Position numbers and translations under genes: made by a program
Origin: Anaerolineae bacterium
GTDB lineage: Bacteria; Chloroflexota; Anaerolineae; Aggregatilineales; Aggregatilineaceae
Assembly (NCBI GenBank): GCA_027494015.1
Contig: JAOSJP010000038.1
Location: 129,387 to 193,386 of the forward strand
Length of the DNA: 64,000 bases
Direction: 5' to 3'
Shown: piece after piece, positions 18,084 through 28,142 of the stretch
How the letters are laid out: every line of letters starts with the position of its first letter
Position numbering within the stretch: position 1 is the stretch's first letter
Notes under the pieces: model-generated
What the model saw: only the letters and a program-made list of their open reading frames with translations
What the model was told of the DNA's origin: nothing
Database searches by the model: none

Positions 18084-19034
18084 CTACCACCAGCGGAAGC
18101 GCGCCCGGCAGGGCTTCTCAAGCAGCCCCTCACGCTCGCCGAGTCCGCCCCAGAAGCAGTTGCCCCAGGTGTCTTCCCCCACGAAGACCTCGTTTTCCAG
18201 GATGGTGGGCGAGGTCTCAAAGATGTTGACCGGGTTCGAGCTATCCCCCACATTGAACTCCGGCGACGTGGTGAGGTAGTAAAGCTCCCCGATGCTGCAC
18301 TGTTCCGCGATCAGGTGCAAGCCTCGCCGCTGGACGACGCTGGAGTGATTGCATTCTTGCAGCGAAGGGTACATGGCGTGCTTGCCCCGGCTCACGTACA
18401 AAATCGGCGAGTCGCGGAAGCAGCGCAGCTCGTTGGGGCTGTAGCCCTTGCCGTTGCCATGCGGGAAAATGACGAGGCGGTCAATCTCCCAGTACCCCTC
18501 TTCTGCGGCAGGCTTAAGATATAGCTCGAACATCTCCACATCGCCGTAATGCGCGTCCACATCGGCGAAGCCGAAGACCGACCCCAGAACTCTGAGCACT
18601 GACTTTGAAAGAGAGAAGGAGCGCCCTTCGGCGCCAATGCCGATGCGGATGCTGGAGGCGGAGGCTCCATAGTCTATGGAATAGGCGACCGCCCCTCGCC
18701 ATACATAGCGCCCGGCGTCCTGCCTGTCGGGGACTATCTGGTAGGGGACGATGACCTCGTCCTCCAGGTCTGTGGGTTCGCCCAGGGAAAAGACCAGGGT
18801 GGGGGCGAATTCGTCAACCAGGAGGTGTTTAAGCTCTTCCTCAGTATCAGCGTCAATGAAGCGCGGAGTGCAGATAGTCTCAGAAAGCCCGGTGTACCTG
18901 GTGCTCCAGTGGTCGAAGAGCACCGAGGTCAGCGTGTAGAGGACGCAGTAGATCAGGAGCCAGCGCAGAGCAAGCGCCCGCAGTCGAACAAGGGACGGCA
19001 GGCGTCTCTTCCGGGCCGAATTGTCACTGCTCAT
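18084..19034 (-). CDS. Membrane-anchored protein with Vps62-like domain
   Basis: About 316 residues. A basic N-terminus and one hydrophobic segment (ALALRWLLIYCVLYTLTSVLF, residues about 24-44) precede an extracytoplasmic domain. That domain has VPYQIVPD, VEMFELYLKP, WEIDRLVIFPHGNG and YVSRGKHAMYPSLQECN. The last motif and its position near the end recall the Vps62/DUF946 family, best known from plants and fungi. The similarity is noted by eye only and the family's function is poorly defined. The long upstream frame to 19529 runs through repeats, so ATG 19034 is preferred. A TATAAT box lies at 19113-19118 on the minus strand. Confidence 0.6.
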   Translation of the reverse strand: MSSDNSARKRRLPSLVRLRALALRWLLIYCVLYTLTSVLFDHWSTRYTGLSETICTPRFIDADTEEELKHLLVDEFAPTLVFSLGEPTDLEDEVIVPYQIVPDRQDAGRYVWRGAVAYSIDYGASASSIRIGIGAEGRSFSLSKSVLRVLGSVFGFADVDAHYGDVEMFELYLKPAAEEGYWEIDRLVIFPHGNGKGYSPNELRCFRDSPILYVSRGKHAMYPSLQECNHSSVVQRRGLHLIAEQCSIGELYYLTTSPEFNVGDSSNPVNIFETSPTILENEVFVGEDTWGNCFWGGLGEREGLLEKPCRARFRWW

Positions 19035-19164
19035 GTGTGCGCTCCATCCCTGAGCGTCGGTTTTCACCCTGTGCCACCTGGCGCAGGCGCTCAGCCCGGC
19101 ATCCAACCGCTCATTATAGCAGAACGCAGGCGGCGCATGAGTGGGAAGCGGGAGGCGATGTTCC

Positions 19165-19335
19165 TGCGGGTCTACGAACAACCTGTTGCCAGGAGGAGTT
19201 TGGGAATGTTCGCTGAAGGCCTCCCCCCTCAATCCCCCCTCCAGCGCAGCTAGAGGGGGACGATCTGGCGGGCGGCTCTCCCCTTCCCCTGGCTCGGCTG
19301 GGAGAAGGGGCGGGCGAGGCTGGGGGAGACTTAGA
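19165..19335. repeat. GC-rich palindromic repeat, inverse of the 3605 element
   Basis: Begins with the ACGAACAACCTGTTGCCAG block (inverse of about 3770-3797) and continues with facing CCCCCTCAATCCCCCC and CTAGAGGGGGACGATCTGG arms. It is the first of several repeats in the 805-base gap 19035-19839, which contains no gene. Confidence 0.7.
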
Positions 19336-19564
19336 ATCTCCACAGACGTTGGAAGTCTGGTCTGGGAGGCGATGCAGAGCCGCGCCCCTACCTGACAAGA
19401 TGCGCCCACCATCGGGGCAATCGCATCAAAATCCGCCGCGTGCCAGCTGCGCAGGGGGCGGTGGCGAGGCGCCCCCCTTTCCCCCAGCGGCTGGCCCCTC
19501 TCCACGTTGGCTAGGCAATTGCCCAACATCTTGGTTCGTGTGTCCCCTGTTCCTGGGGTCCTTC

Positions 19565-19755
19565 CCCAAAAGGGGTCAGGTAGGGGCGCTGCTCTGCTGC
19601 GCCCTGGTTGACCTCACCCCGCTCGGCGCTGGCGCGCCTCGTCGCCCCCTCTCCGTTGACGGAGAGGGGGCAAGCCGAGCGGGGCGAGGCTGGGGGTGAG
19701 GTCAATATCCCCGCGTCCAGCGAGTCGCTGTCAGCTTTTGCACGCACCTGTTCCG
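19565..19755. repeat. Composite palindromic element with GTGCAAAA-type arms
   Basis: The core at 19607-19706 is preceded by TAGGGGCGCTGCTCTGCTGC and followed by GCGAGTCGCTGTCAGCTTTTGCACGC. This is the same arm arrangement as 10434 and 54517, inverted. Confidence 0.7.
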
Positions 19756-19839
19756 GCTCCGCCGTACCCATTCCCCGCGCGATCTGGTACACTAACGCGC
19801 TATCATCACCAACCCACCACGATGCGAGAGTGCAACGAT

Positions 19840-21594
<1,755 letters not shown>

Positions 21595-21630
21595 GGACTT
21601 CGGAAGTCTGATGTGTCAGGAGCGACGGCT

Positions 21631-21846
21631 ATGAGACAGGTGATCATCTATCACGGTGAGGACGATTACTGGGTGGTCGAAGCGCCCAGCCTGCCGGGCT
21701 GCGTCAGCCAGGGAAAGACTCGCCAGGAGGCGCTAGAGAACATCCGAGAAGCGATCGCCCTCTACATTGAGGAGTTGAGGGCTAACGGCGAGGACGTTCC
21801 GGGTGATTACGGGCCGATTGGCGTTGAGACGGTCAGCGCGGCATGA
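21631..21846 (+). CDS. hicB: HicB-family antitoxin (short form)
   Basis: A 71-residue HicB-type partial RNase-H-fold domain: VIIYHGEDDYWVVEAPSLPGCVSQGKT followed by a helix EALENIREAIALYIEEL. There is no C-terminal DNA-binding domain, so autoregulation, if any, must work otherwise. It neutralises the HicA toxin encoded next, with a 4-base ATGA overlap giving translational coupling. The antitoxin-first order differs from the classical hicA-hicB order. ATG 21631 is chosen because AGGAG lies 8 bases upstream. It lies 36 bases after glnS and probably shares its transcript. Confidence 0.87.
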   Translation: MRQVIIYHGEDDYWVVEAPSLPGCVSQGKTRQEALENIREAIALYIEELRANGEDVPGDYGPIGVETVSAA

Positions 21847-22064
21847 GCAAACTGCCGCGTATCTCTGGCCGCGAATGCGCTGCCGCCCTGGAGCGAGCTG
21901 GGTTCCAGTTCCAGCGCCAGCGCGGGAGCCATATGGTGCTGCGCCGTGATGATCCACTCGCTGTGGTCATAGTCCCCAACCACAAGGAGCTAGACCGGGG
22001 AACCCTGCGCAGCATCCTGCGTTACGCCGGCCTGAGTACTGACGAGTTCGTGAGTCTCTTGTGA
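21843..22064 (+). CDS. hicA: HicA-family mRNA interferase toxin
   Basis: A 73-residue double-stranded-RNA-binding-like HicA fold: LPRISGRECAAALERAGF, then QRGSHMVLRR with the catalytic His30, and VVIVPNHKELDRGTLRSILR ending in a helix. It cleaves mRNA when not bound by HicB. The overlap with hicB is ATGA at 21843. Length and the catalytic residue are intact, so it looks functional. Confidence 0.88.
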   Translation: MSKLPRISGRECAAALERAGFQFQRQRGSHMVLRRDDPLAVVIVPNHKELDRGTLRSILRYAGLSTDEFVSLL

Positions 22065-22121
22065 CTAGCGGCACTCTGGCGGGCGTGAAGCAAACGGCAA
22101 GAACCGGGCAGTAATACGCTG

Positions 22122-22982
22122 ATGAGCGCCTACGACAACCACACCACAGCGCCCTTCCTCAAGTGGGCGGGCGGCAAGGGCCAGTTGCTCGCCCAGTATG
22201 AGCCATTCTTCCCCCAGGAGCCTGTCCGCCGCTACTTTGAGCCGTTCGTCGGCAGCGGCGCGGTGTACTTCCACCTGCAAGCCAGGGGCATCTTCGAGCG
22301 CGCGCACCTGACCGAAGTCAACGCGGAGCTGATCACCTGTTACCTGGCCGTGCGCGACGCGGTAGACGACCTGATCGCCGCGCTTCGGGACCACGCCCGC
22401 GCTCATGCCGAGGGCGGGGCGGCGCATTACTACGCCGTCCGCGCCTGGGATCGCGCGCCCGACTGGGCCAGCGCGCCGCTCGTCCAGCGCGCCGCGCGCA
22501 TGATCTACCTCAACAAGACGTGCTACAACGGCCTGTGGCGAGTCAACAGCCAGGGGCACTTCAACGTGCCGATGGGGCGCTATCGCCGCCCGGACATCCT
22601 CAACGAGGAGCGGCTGCGGGCCGCGTCGCGGGCGCTGCAGGGCGTTGAGGTCGCCGTTGCCGGGTTCGAGGGGGTGCTGGGGCAGGCCGGGGCCGGCGAT
22701 TTCGTCTACTGCGATCCGCCCTACGTCCCGCTGAGCGCGACCGCCAACTTCACCAGCTACTCCGCCGCCTCTTTCGGCGAGGACGAGCAGCGCCGCCTGG
22801 CCGAAGTCTTCGCCGCCCTGGATGGGCGGGGTTGCCGCGTCATGCTCAGCAACTCCGACACGCCGCTCGTGCGCGCGCTGTACGGCGCTTTCCGCATCGA
22901 GACGGTCAGCGCGCGGCGCAACATCAACTCGGCCCGGCACAAGCGGGGGGCCGTCTCAGAGATTGTGGTGGTCAATTATTGA
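22122..22982 (+). CDS. D12-class N6-adenine DNA methyltransferase (Dam type)
   Basis: A 286-residue methyltransferase of Dam/DpnM length. It has FLKWAGGKGQLL (residues 12-23), the AdoMet motif FEPFVGSGAVYF (39-50), the catalytic DPPY at 198-201, and NKTCYNGLWRVN in between. It methylates adenine, in this class usually within GATC. No restriction gene adjoins, so it is an orphan methylase or part of a defence or regulatory set with the HicBA pair 58 bases upstream. There is no strong ribosome site before ATG 22122. Confidence 0.9.
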   Translation: MSAYDNHTTAPFLKWAGGKGQLLAQYEPFFPQEPVRRYFEPFVGSGAVYFHLQARGIFERAHLTEVNAELITCYLAVRDAVDDLIAALRDHARAHAEGGAAHYYAVRAWDRAPDWASAPLVQRAARMIYLNKTCYNGLWRVNSQGHFNVPMGRYRRPDILNEERLRAASRALQGVEVAVAGFEGVLGQAGAGDFVYCDPPYVPLSATANFTSYSAASFGEDEQRRLAEVFAALDGRGCRVMLSNSDTPLVRALYGAFRIETVSARRNINSARHKRGAVSEIVVVNY

Positions 22983-22983
22983 G

Positions 22984-23085
22984 GGTTATTGGTTGTTGGT
23001 TATTGGTTGTTGGTGAGAACCTCTCCTCCGTCCCGGACGTGTTTTCACCAAGAACCAGTAACCAGAAACCAAAAACCACCACTGG
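22984..23085. repeat. Inverted repeat with GGTTATTGGTTGTTGG ends
   Basis: GGTTATTGGTTGTTGGTTA repeats on the left face ACCAGTAACCAGAAACC-type units on the right. It is the same class as the ends of the 42388-42712 element. It lies between the converging methylase and rodA genes and may act as a bidirectional hairpin. Confidence 0.65.
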
Positions 23086-23087
23086 AG

Positions 23088-24194
23088 CTATGCAAACTCC
23101 CGCGCGCGGCGGCGCATGATCACGCTCTCCACCAGGCCGATGCCCATCATCATCGTGATCAGCGACGAGCCGCCCGAACTGATGAAAGGCAGAGTCAGCC
23201 CCGTGACCGGCAGGATGCTGAGGTTCATGCCGATGGAGACCATCGTCTGGAAGAAGATCATCCCGCCGACGCCATAGCAGATCAGGCTGCCCAGCGCGTC
23301 GGCAGCCCTGGCCGCCCCGCGCAAACAGCGCCAGATGACGATGCCCATCAGCGCAATGACCGTCGTCGCGCCGATGAAGCCCGTCTCTTCGGCGATGACG
23401 CTGTAGATGAAGTCCGTATGGCGCACGCGCAGGAAGCGCCCGCGCGTCTGCGAGCCGTTGGCGTAGCCTTTGCCCACCACGCCGCCAGAGCCGATGCTGA
23501 TCAGGGCCTGGTCAATGTTGTACTGGGCGTCCCTGTCGGAGCCGGGGAAGGCGAAGGAGATGATGCGCTGGCGCTGGTAGACTTCCATGCCCTGCCAGAG
23601 GATGGGCAACATGAGCAGGCCGACCCCCACGAACAGGCCCAGGTGACGCAGCCGCAGCCCTGCCGCCCAGACCATCACGAACCAGACGAACATGATCACC
23701 GTGGCGATGCCCAGATCGGGCTGGATGAAGATCATGAAGGTGGGCAGGGCTACGTAGCCCAGCGAGAGCAGCACCGTCCGCAGGCGGCCCATTTCCTCGT
23801 ACCGATCCGCCAGGAACTGGCCGAGCGTCACCACCAGCAGAATCTTGGCCAGCTCCGACGGCTGCACCTGCAGGCCGACGTTCAGCCAGCTCTGCGCGCC
23901 CGCCGCGCCCACCGCGCCCAGGCCGGCCACCAGCCCCAGGATGAACAGGATAAACCCGTAGAGGAAGCCGTGAACGCTGCCCAGCAGCCGGTAGTCAATG
24001 GACGCCACGACGAGCAGGACGGCCACGCCGACAATGGCGTATTGAATCTGGCTGGGCACGCGGTTGATCAGGTCGGGGTCAACGGCATTGAGCGTGGCGC
24101 TGCGGATGAACAGAATGCCGATGATCATCAGCAGCACGATCACGCCCAGGAGAATGAAGTCAAAATCGCGCCAGAGGCTTGGCCTGGTTTGCAT
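23088..24194 (-). CDS. rodA: Rod shape-determining peptidoglycan polymerase RodA
   Basis: A 368-residue SEDS-family membrane protein with about ten hydrophobic helices. It has DFILLGVIVLLMIIG near the start, QPSELAKI (SEDS motif), QPDLGTA-like QPDLGIATV, DFIYSVIAEETGFIG, and LPFISSGGSSL near the C-terminus. It is a glycosyltransferase that polymerises lipid II during cell elongation with a class B PBP, which is not in view. The motif set fits RodA slightly better than FtsW. A strong promoter lies at 24243-24270. The minCDE genes lie upstream on the same strand. Confidence 0.93.
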   Translation of the reverse strand: MQTRPSLWRDFDFILLGVIVLLMIIGILFIRSATLNAVDPDLINRVPSQIQYAIVGVAVLLVVASIDYRLLGSVHGFLYGFILFILGLVAGLGAVGAAGAQSWLNVGLQVQPSELAKILLVVTLGQFLADRYEEMGRLRTVLLSLGYVALPTFMIFIQPDLGIATVIMFVWFVMVWAAGLRLRHLGLFVGVGLLMLPILWQGMEVYQRQRIISFAFPGSDRDAQYNIDQALISIGSGGVVGKGYANGSQTRGRFLRVRHTDFIYSVIAEETGFIGATTVIALMGIVIWRCLRGAARAADALGSLICYGVGGMIFFQTMVSIGMNLSILPVTGLTLPFISSGGSSLITMMMGIGLVESVIMRRRAREFA

Positions 24195-24242
24195 ACACCA
24201 TCACTCGCTCACCCACTACAACTCATCTCGCTCGTCGCGCCG

Positions 24243-24270
24243 ATTATAGCGGCCCCTGCCGGGCGGTCAA
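24243..24270 (-). promoter_or_regulatory. Promoter of rodA
   Basis: On the minus strand TTGACC (24265-24270), 16 bases, TATAAT (24243-24248). The distance to ATG 24194 is about 50 bases. This makes rodA transcriptionally independent of minCDE. Confidence 0.75.
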
Positions 24271-24336
24271 CTGCGGGCTAAAATGAGGTGTGTGAAGGGG
24301 GTCAGCGAATCGCTTGATGCAGGCTAGGGCATGGTT

Positions 24337-24368
24337 CCGTAGGGGCGTATTGCTATACGCCCCTACGG
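24337..24368. repeat. Short palindrome CCGTAGGGGCGTATTG...
   Basis: Near copy of 15675-15706 with GCTATA at the centre. It lies downstream of minE and could serve as its hairpin terminator. Confidence 0.75.
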
Positions 24369-24486
24369 GAACACACAGAGTAGCGCCTGCCTCTGCCCGC
24401 ATGTCCCCACAAAAAACGCAGGAGAGCTAGGGCAGCCCCCCTGCGCGCGCCTGTCCTGTGCCATGCCCGCTGCGAGCAGCGCCCCC

Positions 24487-24924
24487 TCACTCCTTCTCCG
24501 GCTCAGCCTCTTCCCCCTCTGGCTGAGCCTCGACCGCCTCTTCCTCTTCTGGCTGCTCCTCGACCTCTGCTTCCTCTTCCGGCTCGGCCACCGCTTCCGG
24601 CTGCTCGCTCTCTTCCTCCGCTTCGCTTTCGCCGGACGGTTCGGGCGAAGCGGCCAGCGACTCGTAAGCGCGCTCACGCTGCAAGGGGATGTCGGCCACC
24701 AGGTAGTTTTTGCGGTCGCGCTGCTCGAACTTGATCTGCACTTCCATCTCGTCAATGTGGATGTAGCGCTTGATCACGTCAATGATCGCGGTCTGCATCT
24801 CGTGGAGCTTCTCCGGCGCGAGATCGCTGCGGTCGGAGACGAGCACCAGCTTGAGCCGCTCTTTGGCGATTTCGGCGCTTGTCGGCTCGCGGCGTCCCTT
24901 GAGACGTTCGAATAATGAGGTCAT
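24487..24924 (-). CDS. minE: MinE topological specificity factor with acidic tail
   Basis: A 145-residue protein. The first 90 or so residues are a normal MinE: SLFERLKGRREPTSAEIAKERLKLVLVSDRS (membrane and MinD-contact region), then PEKLHEMQTAIIDVIKRYIHID and an EVQIKFEQRD strand. Residues about 95-145 are an unusual Glu/Pro/Ala tail with repeated EEE, QPE and AEPE units, absent from typical 80-90-residue MinE. MinE drives MinCD away from mid-cell. It lies 22 bases downstream of minD. The start at ATG 24924 has GGGGGG upstream; the longer frame overlaps minD. Confidence 0.9.
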   Translation of the reverse strand: MTSLFERLKGRREPTSAEIAKERLKLVLVSDRSDLAPEKLHEMQTAIIDVIKRYIHIDEMEVQIKFEQRDRKNYLVADIPLQRERAYESLAASPEPSGESEAEEESEQPEAVAEPEEEAEVEEQPEEEEAVEAQPEGEEAEPEKE

Positions 24925-24946
24925 CGGCAGCCCCCCAACGCCTGCA

Positions 24947-25759
24947 TTATGCTTTGGATCGGCGGAACAATCTGGCCAGTCTGCGGAACAGCCCGCCCTT
25001 CTTGCGCTCCAGTTGTCCAATCGGAACCTTGACGCCTGTGATGCGCTTCGCAATGTCGCGGATCGCCTCCGAAGCCGGAGTCTTCTGGTTGTCGAGCGTC
25101 AGCGGGTTGCCGCGATTCGACGAGACGATGATCTGCTCATCGTCCGGGATTACGCCCAGCAGCGGTGTGGAGAGAATGTCCAGCACGTCGTTAACTGACA
25201 GCATATCGCCCCGGCGGATCATATCCGGCTTGGCGCGATTGATGACCAGGCTGGTGGGTATCTTGCGCCCCTCAGCTTCCACCAGCCCGATGATGCGGTC
25301 GGCGTCGCGGACGGCGGGCGCTTCCGGGTTGGTGATGATGATGACCTCATCCGCCGGAGCCAGCGCATTGCGGAAGCCCCACTCGATGCCCGCCGGGCTG
25401 TCAATCAGGATATAGTCGTAGTCGCCGCGCAGTTGGTTGGTCAGCGCGACCATATCCTGCGGGCTGACGGCGGTCTTGTCGCGCGTTTGGGCCGCCGGCA
25501 GCAGGTAGAGATCGGACACCCGCTTGTCCTTGACCATCGCCTGGCGCAGCTTGCAGCGCCCCTCGACCACATCCACCAGATCGTAGACAATGCGGTTCTC
25601 CAGCCCCATGACGACATCCAGGTTGCGCAGCCCGATGTCGGCGTCAATGCAGACAACTTTTTTGCCGAGGTTGGCCAGCGCCACGGCCAGGTTCGCCGTA
25701 GCGGTCGTTTTGCCAACCCCTCCCTTGCCGGAGGTAATGGTGATGACTCGTGCCCCCAT
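24947..25759 (-). CDS. minD: Septum-site-determining ATPase MinD
   Basis: A 270-residue MinD/ParA-type ATPase with deviant Walker A GKGGVGKTT (residues 11-19), DADIGLRNLDVVMGLENR, the Walker B region DYILIDSPAGIE, and TNPEAPAVRDADRIIGL. The C-terminal GLFRRLARLFRRSK forms the basic amphipathic membrane-targeting helix. It recruits MinC to the membrane and is released by MinE. Gene order min C-D-E is retained. ATG 25759 follows AGAGGCG and is preferred to the slightly longer frame. Confidence 0.96.
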   Translation of the reverse strand: MGARVITITSGKGGVGKTTATANLAVALANLGKKVVCIDADIGLRNLDVVMGLENRIVYDLVDVVEGRCKLRQAMVKDKRVSDLYLLPAAQTRDKTAVSPQDMVALTNQLRGDYDYILIDSPAGIEWGFRNALAPADEVIIITNPEAPAVRDADRIIGLVEAEGRKIPTSLVINRAKPDMIRRGDMLSVNDVLDILSTPLLGVIPDDEQIIVSSNRGNPLTLDNQKTPASEAIRDIAKRITGVKVPIGQLERKKGGLFRRLARLFRRSKA

Positions 25760-25879
25760 CCGATCGCCTCTCGTTCTCAAGACCAGCGCCGCCGCCGGAC
25801 TCGGCCAACGTCCGGCCAGCGTGTCTATCTCGGTTTGCTCCCCTGCCTGCCGCGTCCCCGGTCAGCAGCCGGGATGCCC

Positions 25880-26575
25880 TCACTCCCAGGTGACCGCCTC
25901 AATGCGTCCGTTGCGCACCAGGGCCTTTTCGGGGCGCGGCTTGCGCTGCCTGTCGTCGGGCGAGATGGTGATGTAGCCGGCGATGCGAAGCTGCGTCGGG
26001 GCCAGGTGCAGCGCGCACACGACCGCTGACTCATCGCCTCCTGCGCCCGCGTGGACAATGCCGCGCAGCCGCCCCCAGACGATGATGTCGCCCCCGGCGA
26101 CGATCACTGCGCCGGCGTTCACATCGCCGAGCACCACCACATGCCCATTGCTGTGAATGGTGCGCCCGTTGCGCAGGGTGCGCTTGACCATCACGCCGGG
26201 CGATCCGTGCTCTTCGGGGTCAATGGGCGGCGGGCGCAATTCCAGCGCCTCGCTCTGCTCCTCGGCCAGCTCAGTGACGTGCAGCGCGGTGCGCAGCTCC
26301 AGCTTGCGCGCGGCCTCAAGAGTGGCGCTGCTGTCGCTCAGCACCGCTTTGAGGAGCACGCCGCGCTCCTCAAGCTGCTTACGCACGTTGGCCAGGTCAT
26401 TCTGGCGCAGCTCGCGCGGTCCCAGCGAGAGCGTGACCTGCGCGCCGCGAAAGAAGCTGCCCTGCCCGTCAATCAGCGTGACCAGCCGACCGGTCAGGTC
26501 AGACCAGCGGCCCTCCGGCTTCACCGTGACCAGCAGCCCCTCTTTAATGCCCTTCAGCGTGATCGAATCGTCCAT
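25880..26575 (-). CDS. minC: Septum-site-determining protein MinC
   Basis: A 231-residue FtsZ-assembly inhibitor. The N-domain (about 1-105) has ITLKGIKEGLLVTV. The C-terminal right-handed beta-helix (about 125-220) has RTLRNGRTIHSNGHVVVLGDV, AGGDIIVWGRLRG and GGDESAVVCALHLAP, the classic MinC_C pattern. It blocks polar septation with MinD. The gap to minD is 120 bases and the three genes form one operon. ATG 26575 is the first Met that gives a canonical N-terminus; no strong ribosome site is visible. Confidence 0.93.
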   Translation of the reverse strand: MDDSITLKGIKEGLLVTVKPEGRWSDLTGRLVTLIDGQGSFFRGAQVTLSLGPRELRQNDLANVRKQLEERGVLLKAVLSDSSATLEAARKLELRTALHVTELAEEQSEALELRPPPIDPEEHGSPGVMVKRTLRNGRTIHSNGHVVVLGDVNAGAVIVAGGDIIVWGRLRGIVHAGAGGDESAVVCALHLAPTQLRIAGYITISPDDRQRKPRPEKALVRNGRIEAVTWE

Positions 26576-26806
26576 AGGTGTGCAGCAACCCGTGCGATTC
26601 CTGCGCGCTACCCGCCCCGCCAAGTGTGACGCCCGATTCTGCTACTACTATACTCGATTTCCACAGTCGTGCTATCAGTGGGTGCGCACAGGGCGATTGC
26701 CTCAAAGTCCGCCGCGCGCCAGCCTGTTCGTAGGGGTGCATCGCCCTACGCCCCTACCTGGCACGTTTCGCACGCACCCAGGGCCACAGTCCTATTTTCG
26801 ATCCCT

Positions 26807-26836
26807 TTGCCGCGCGGTACACTTGCGGCATACAAT
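26807..26836 (+). promoter_or_regulatory. Promoter of the secreted propeller-like gene
   Basis: TTGCCG (26807-26812), 18 bases, TACAAT (26831-26836), with ATG 26861 and AGGAGG downstream. The 26576-26806 region otherwise holds a GTAGGGGTGCATCGCCC palindrome (26730-26757) and no gene. Confidence 0.55.
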
Positions 26837-26860
26837 GAGGCGAACCCAGGAGGTGTGCCC

Positions 26861-28111
26861 ATGAACCCGCGTTCGCGCTGGCTGGGCGTGCTGTGGGCGG
26901 TGGGGAGTGCCCTGGCGCTGGCGCTGCCGCTGGCGGGCGTGGCGCGCGGGCAGAGCGGCGACGTGGCCCTGGCCTATGTCTGGCAGGATACGGTCACGCT
27001 GGCCGACTCCGCCGGGCAGCCGTTGCAGCAGACCGGCCCCACGTTCACCTACGGGCAGGGCGCGCGCCTGTTTTGGACTGCCGACGGGCGGATGCTCTAC
27101 ATCGCCCGCGACGACGGCCTGTACGCAACCGGCGCGACCGGCGGCGCGGCGGTGCAGGTGCCCGGCTTCTACGGGCGCACGCTGACGCTCTCCCAGGACG
27201 GGCAGACGCTCTACTACCTGGAAACCATCTCCCCGCAGCAGGCCGGCGATCAGTTCCCCGACCGCGTCTCCTTCCCCTTCCGCGACCTGGATTTCACTGC
27301 CGCTGACGGCGGCACGGGGCGGCTGACCGGCTACTTCGGGCGTTTCCAGGCGGGGGCGGCGCAGGCAGCGGTCACCTTTGCGGCGGCGCTCTACGTGCGC
27401 GACGGGGGCCTGCTTGGCCCTGGCCGCCCCAACCTGTGGCCCACTTACGGCAGCAATGTCTTCGGCACCTGCTGCTTTCCCGACCCTGGGCTGGCGCTCT
27501 ATAACGTCGGCACGGGCGATTTCACCCTCTATGACGCCGACTTCCTGCCCGGCGCGGCGACGACCAACCCGGCGCGCACGCACCTGGCCGGGCCGACCGT
27601 CAACAGCGTGCTGCGCGTGATTGACCTGATCACCGGCGGCGTGCGCGATTATGAGATCGCCATCGCCGGCGGCCTGGGCGTCATCGAGCGCGTGGCCTGG
27701 TCGCCGGACAACGCCTTCCTCTACTTCATCGCCCGCTATTCTCCCACAACGCCGCTGGCGCTGGACAGAGAGCCGGCCTTTCCGGTTGACCTGCGCAGCG
27801 CCGACATCATCCTCTACCGCCTCAACCTGGTCAGCGGGGTCATCCGCGAGCTGGCCTGGCGTCCGGACGTGTACGGCGTCAGCGCGCTGGCGGCGACCGA
27901 GCGCTACGTCTTCGCCGTCGTGGTGGACCCGAACACGCTGCTGGTCAGTGACCTGAACGCGCGCCGTGTCTGGCCGGGCGCGCAGCCGACCGACCCGGAG
28001 ATGCAGGTCTACATGCCCGCCACGCACCTTTGGCGAGTTCCGGCTGAGGGCGGCGCGGGAGAGGACATCGCCGAGAACGTGTGGGGGCTGGCCGCGCGAT
28101 CAGTGCGCTGA
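26861..28111 (+). CDS. Secreted beta-propeller-like protein
   Basis: A 416-residue protein with a signal peptide (WLGVLWAVGSALALALPLAG, cleaved near residue 30). The mature part has repeating strand-rich units typical of WD40/TolB-like propellers: RLFWTADGRMLYIARDDGLYA, LTLSQDGQTLYYLETIS, VAWSPDNAFLYFIARYS and LAATERYVFAVV. No enzyme motif was seen. It probably acts outside the membrane as a binding protein. A related SH3-plus-propeller protein is encoded at 59149. AGGAGG lies 8 bases before ATG 26861. Confidence 0.78.
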   Translation: MNPRSRWLGVLWAVGSALALALPLAGVARGQSGDVALAYVWQDTVTLADSAGQPLQQTGPTFTYGQGARLFWTADGRMLYIARDDGLYATGATGGAAVQVPGFYGRTLTLSQDGQTLYYLETISPQQAGDQFPDRVSFPFRDLDFTAADGGTGRLTGYFGRFQAGAAQAAVTFAAALYVRDGGLLGPGRPNLWPTYGSNVFGTCCFPDPGLALYNVGTGDFTLYDADFLPGAATTNPARTHLAGPTVNSVLRVIDLITGGVRDYEIAIAGGLGVIERVAWSPDNAFLYFIARYSPTTPLALDREPAFPVDLRSADIILYRLNLVSGVIRELAWRPDVYGVSALAATERYVFAVVVDPNTLLVSDLNARRVWPGAQPTDPEMQVYMPATHLWRVPAEGGAGEDIAENVWGLAARSVR

Positions 28112-28142
28112 GGCGCGCGGCGTTCAGCAGAAAGGCATCGCT

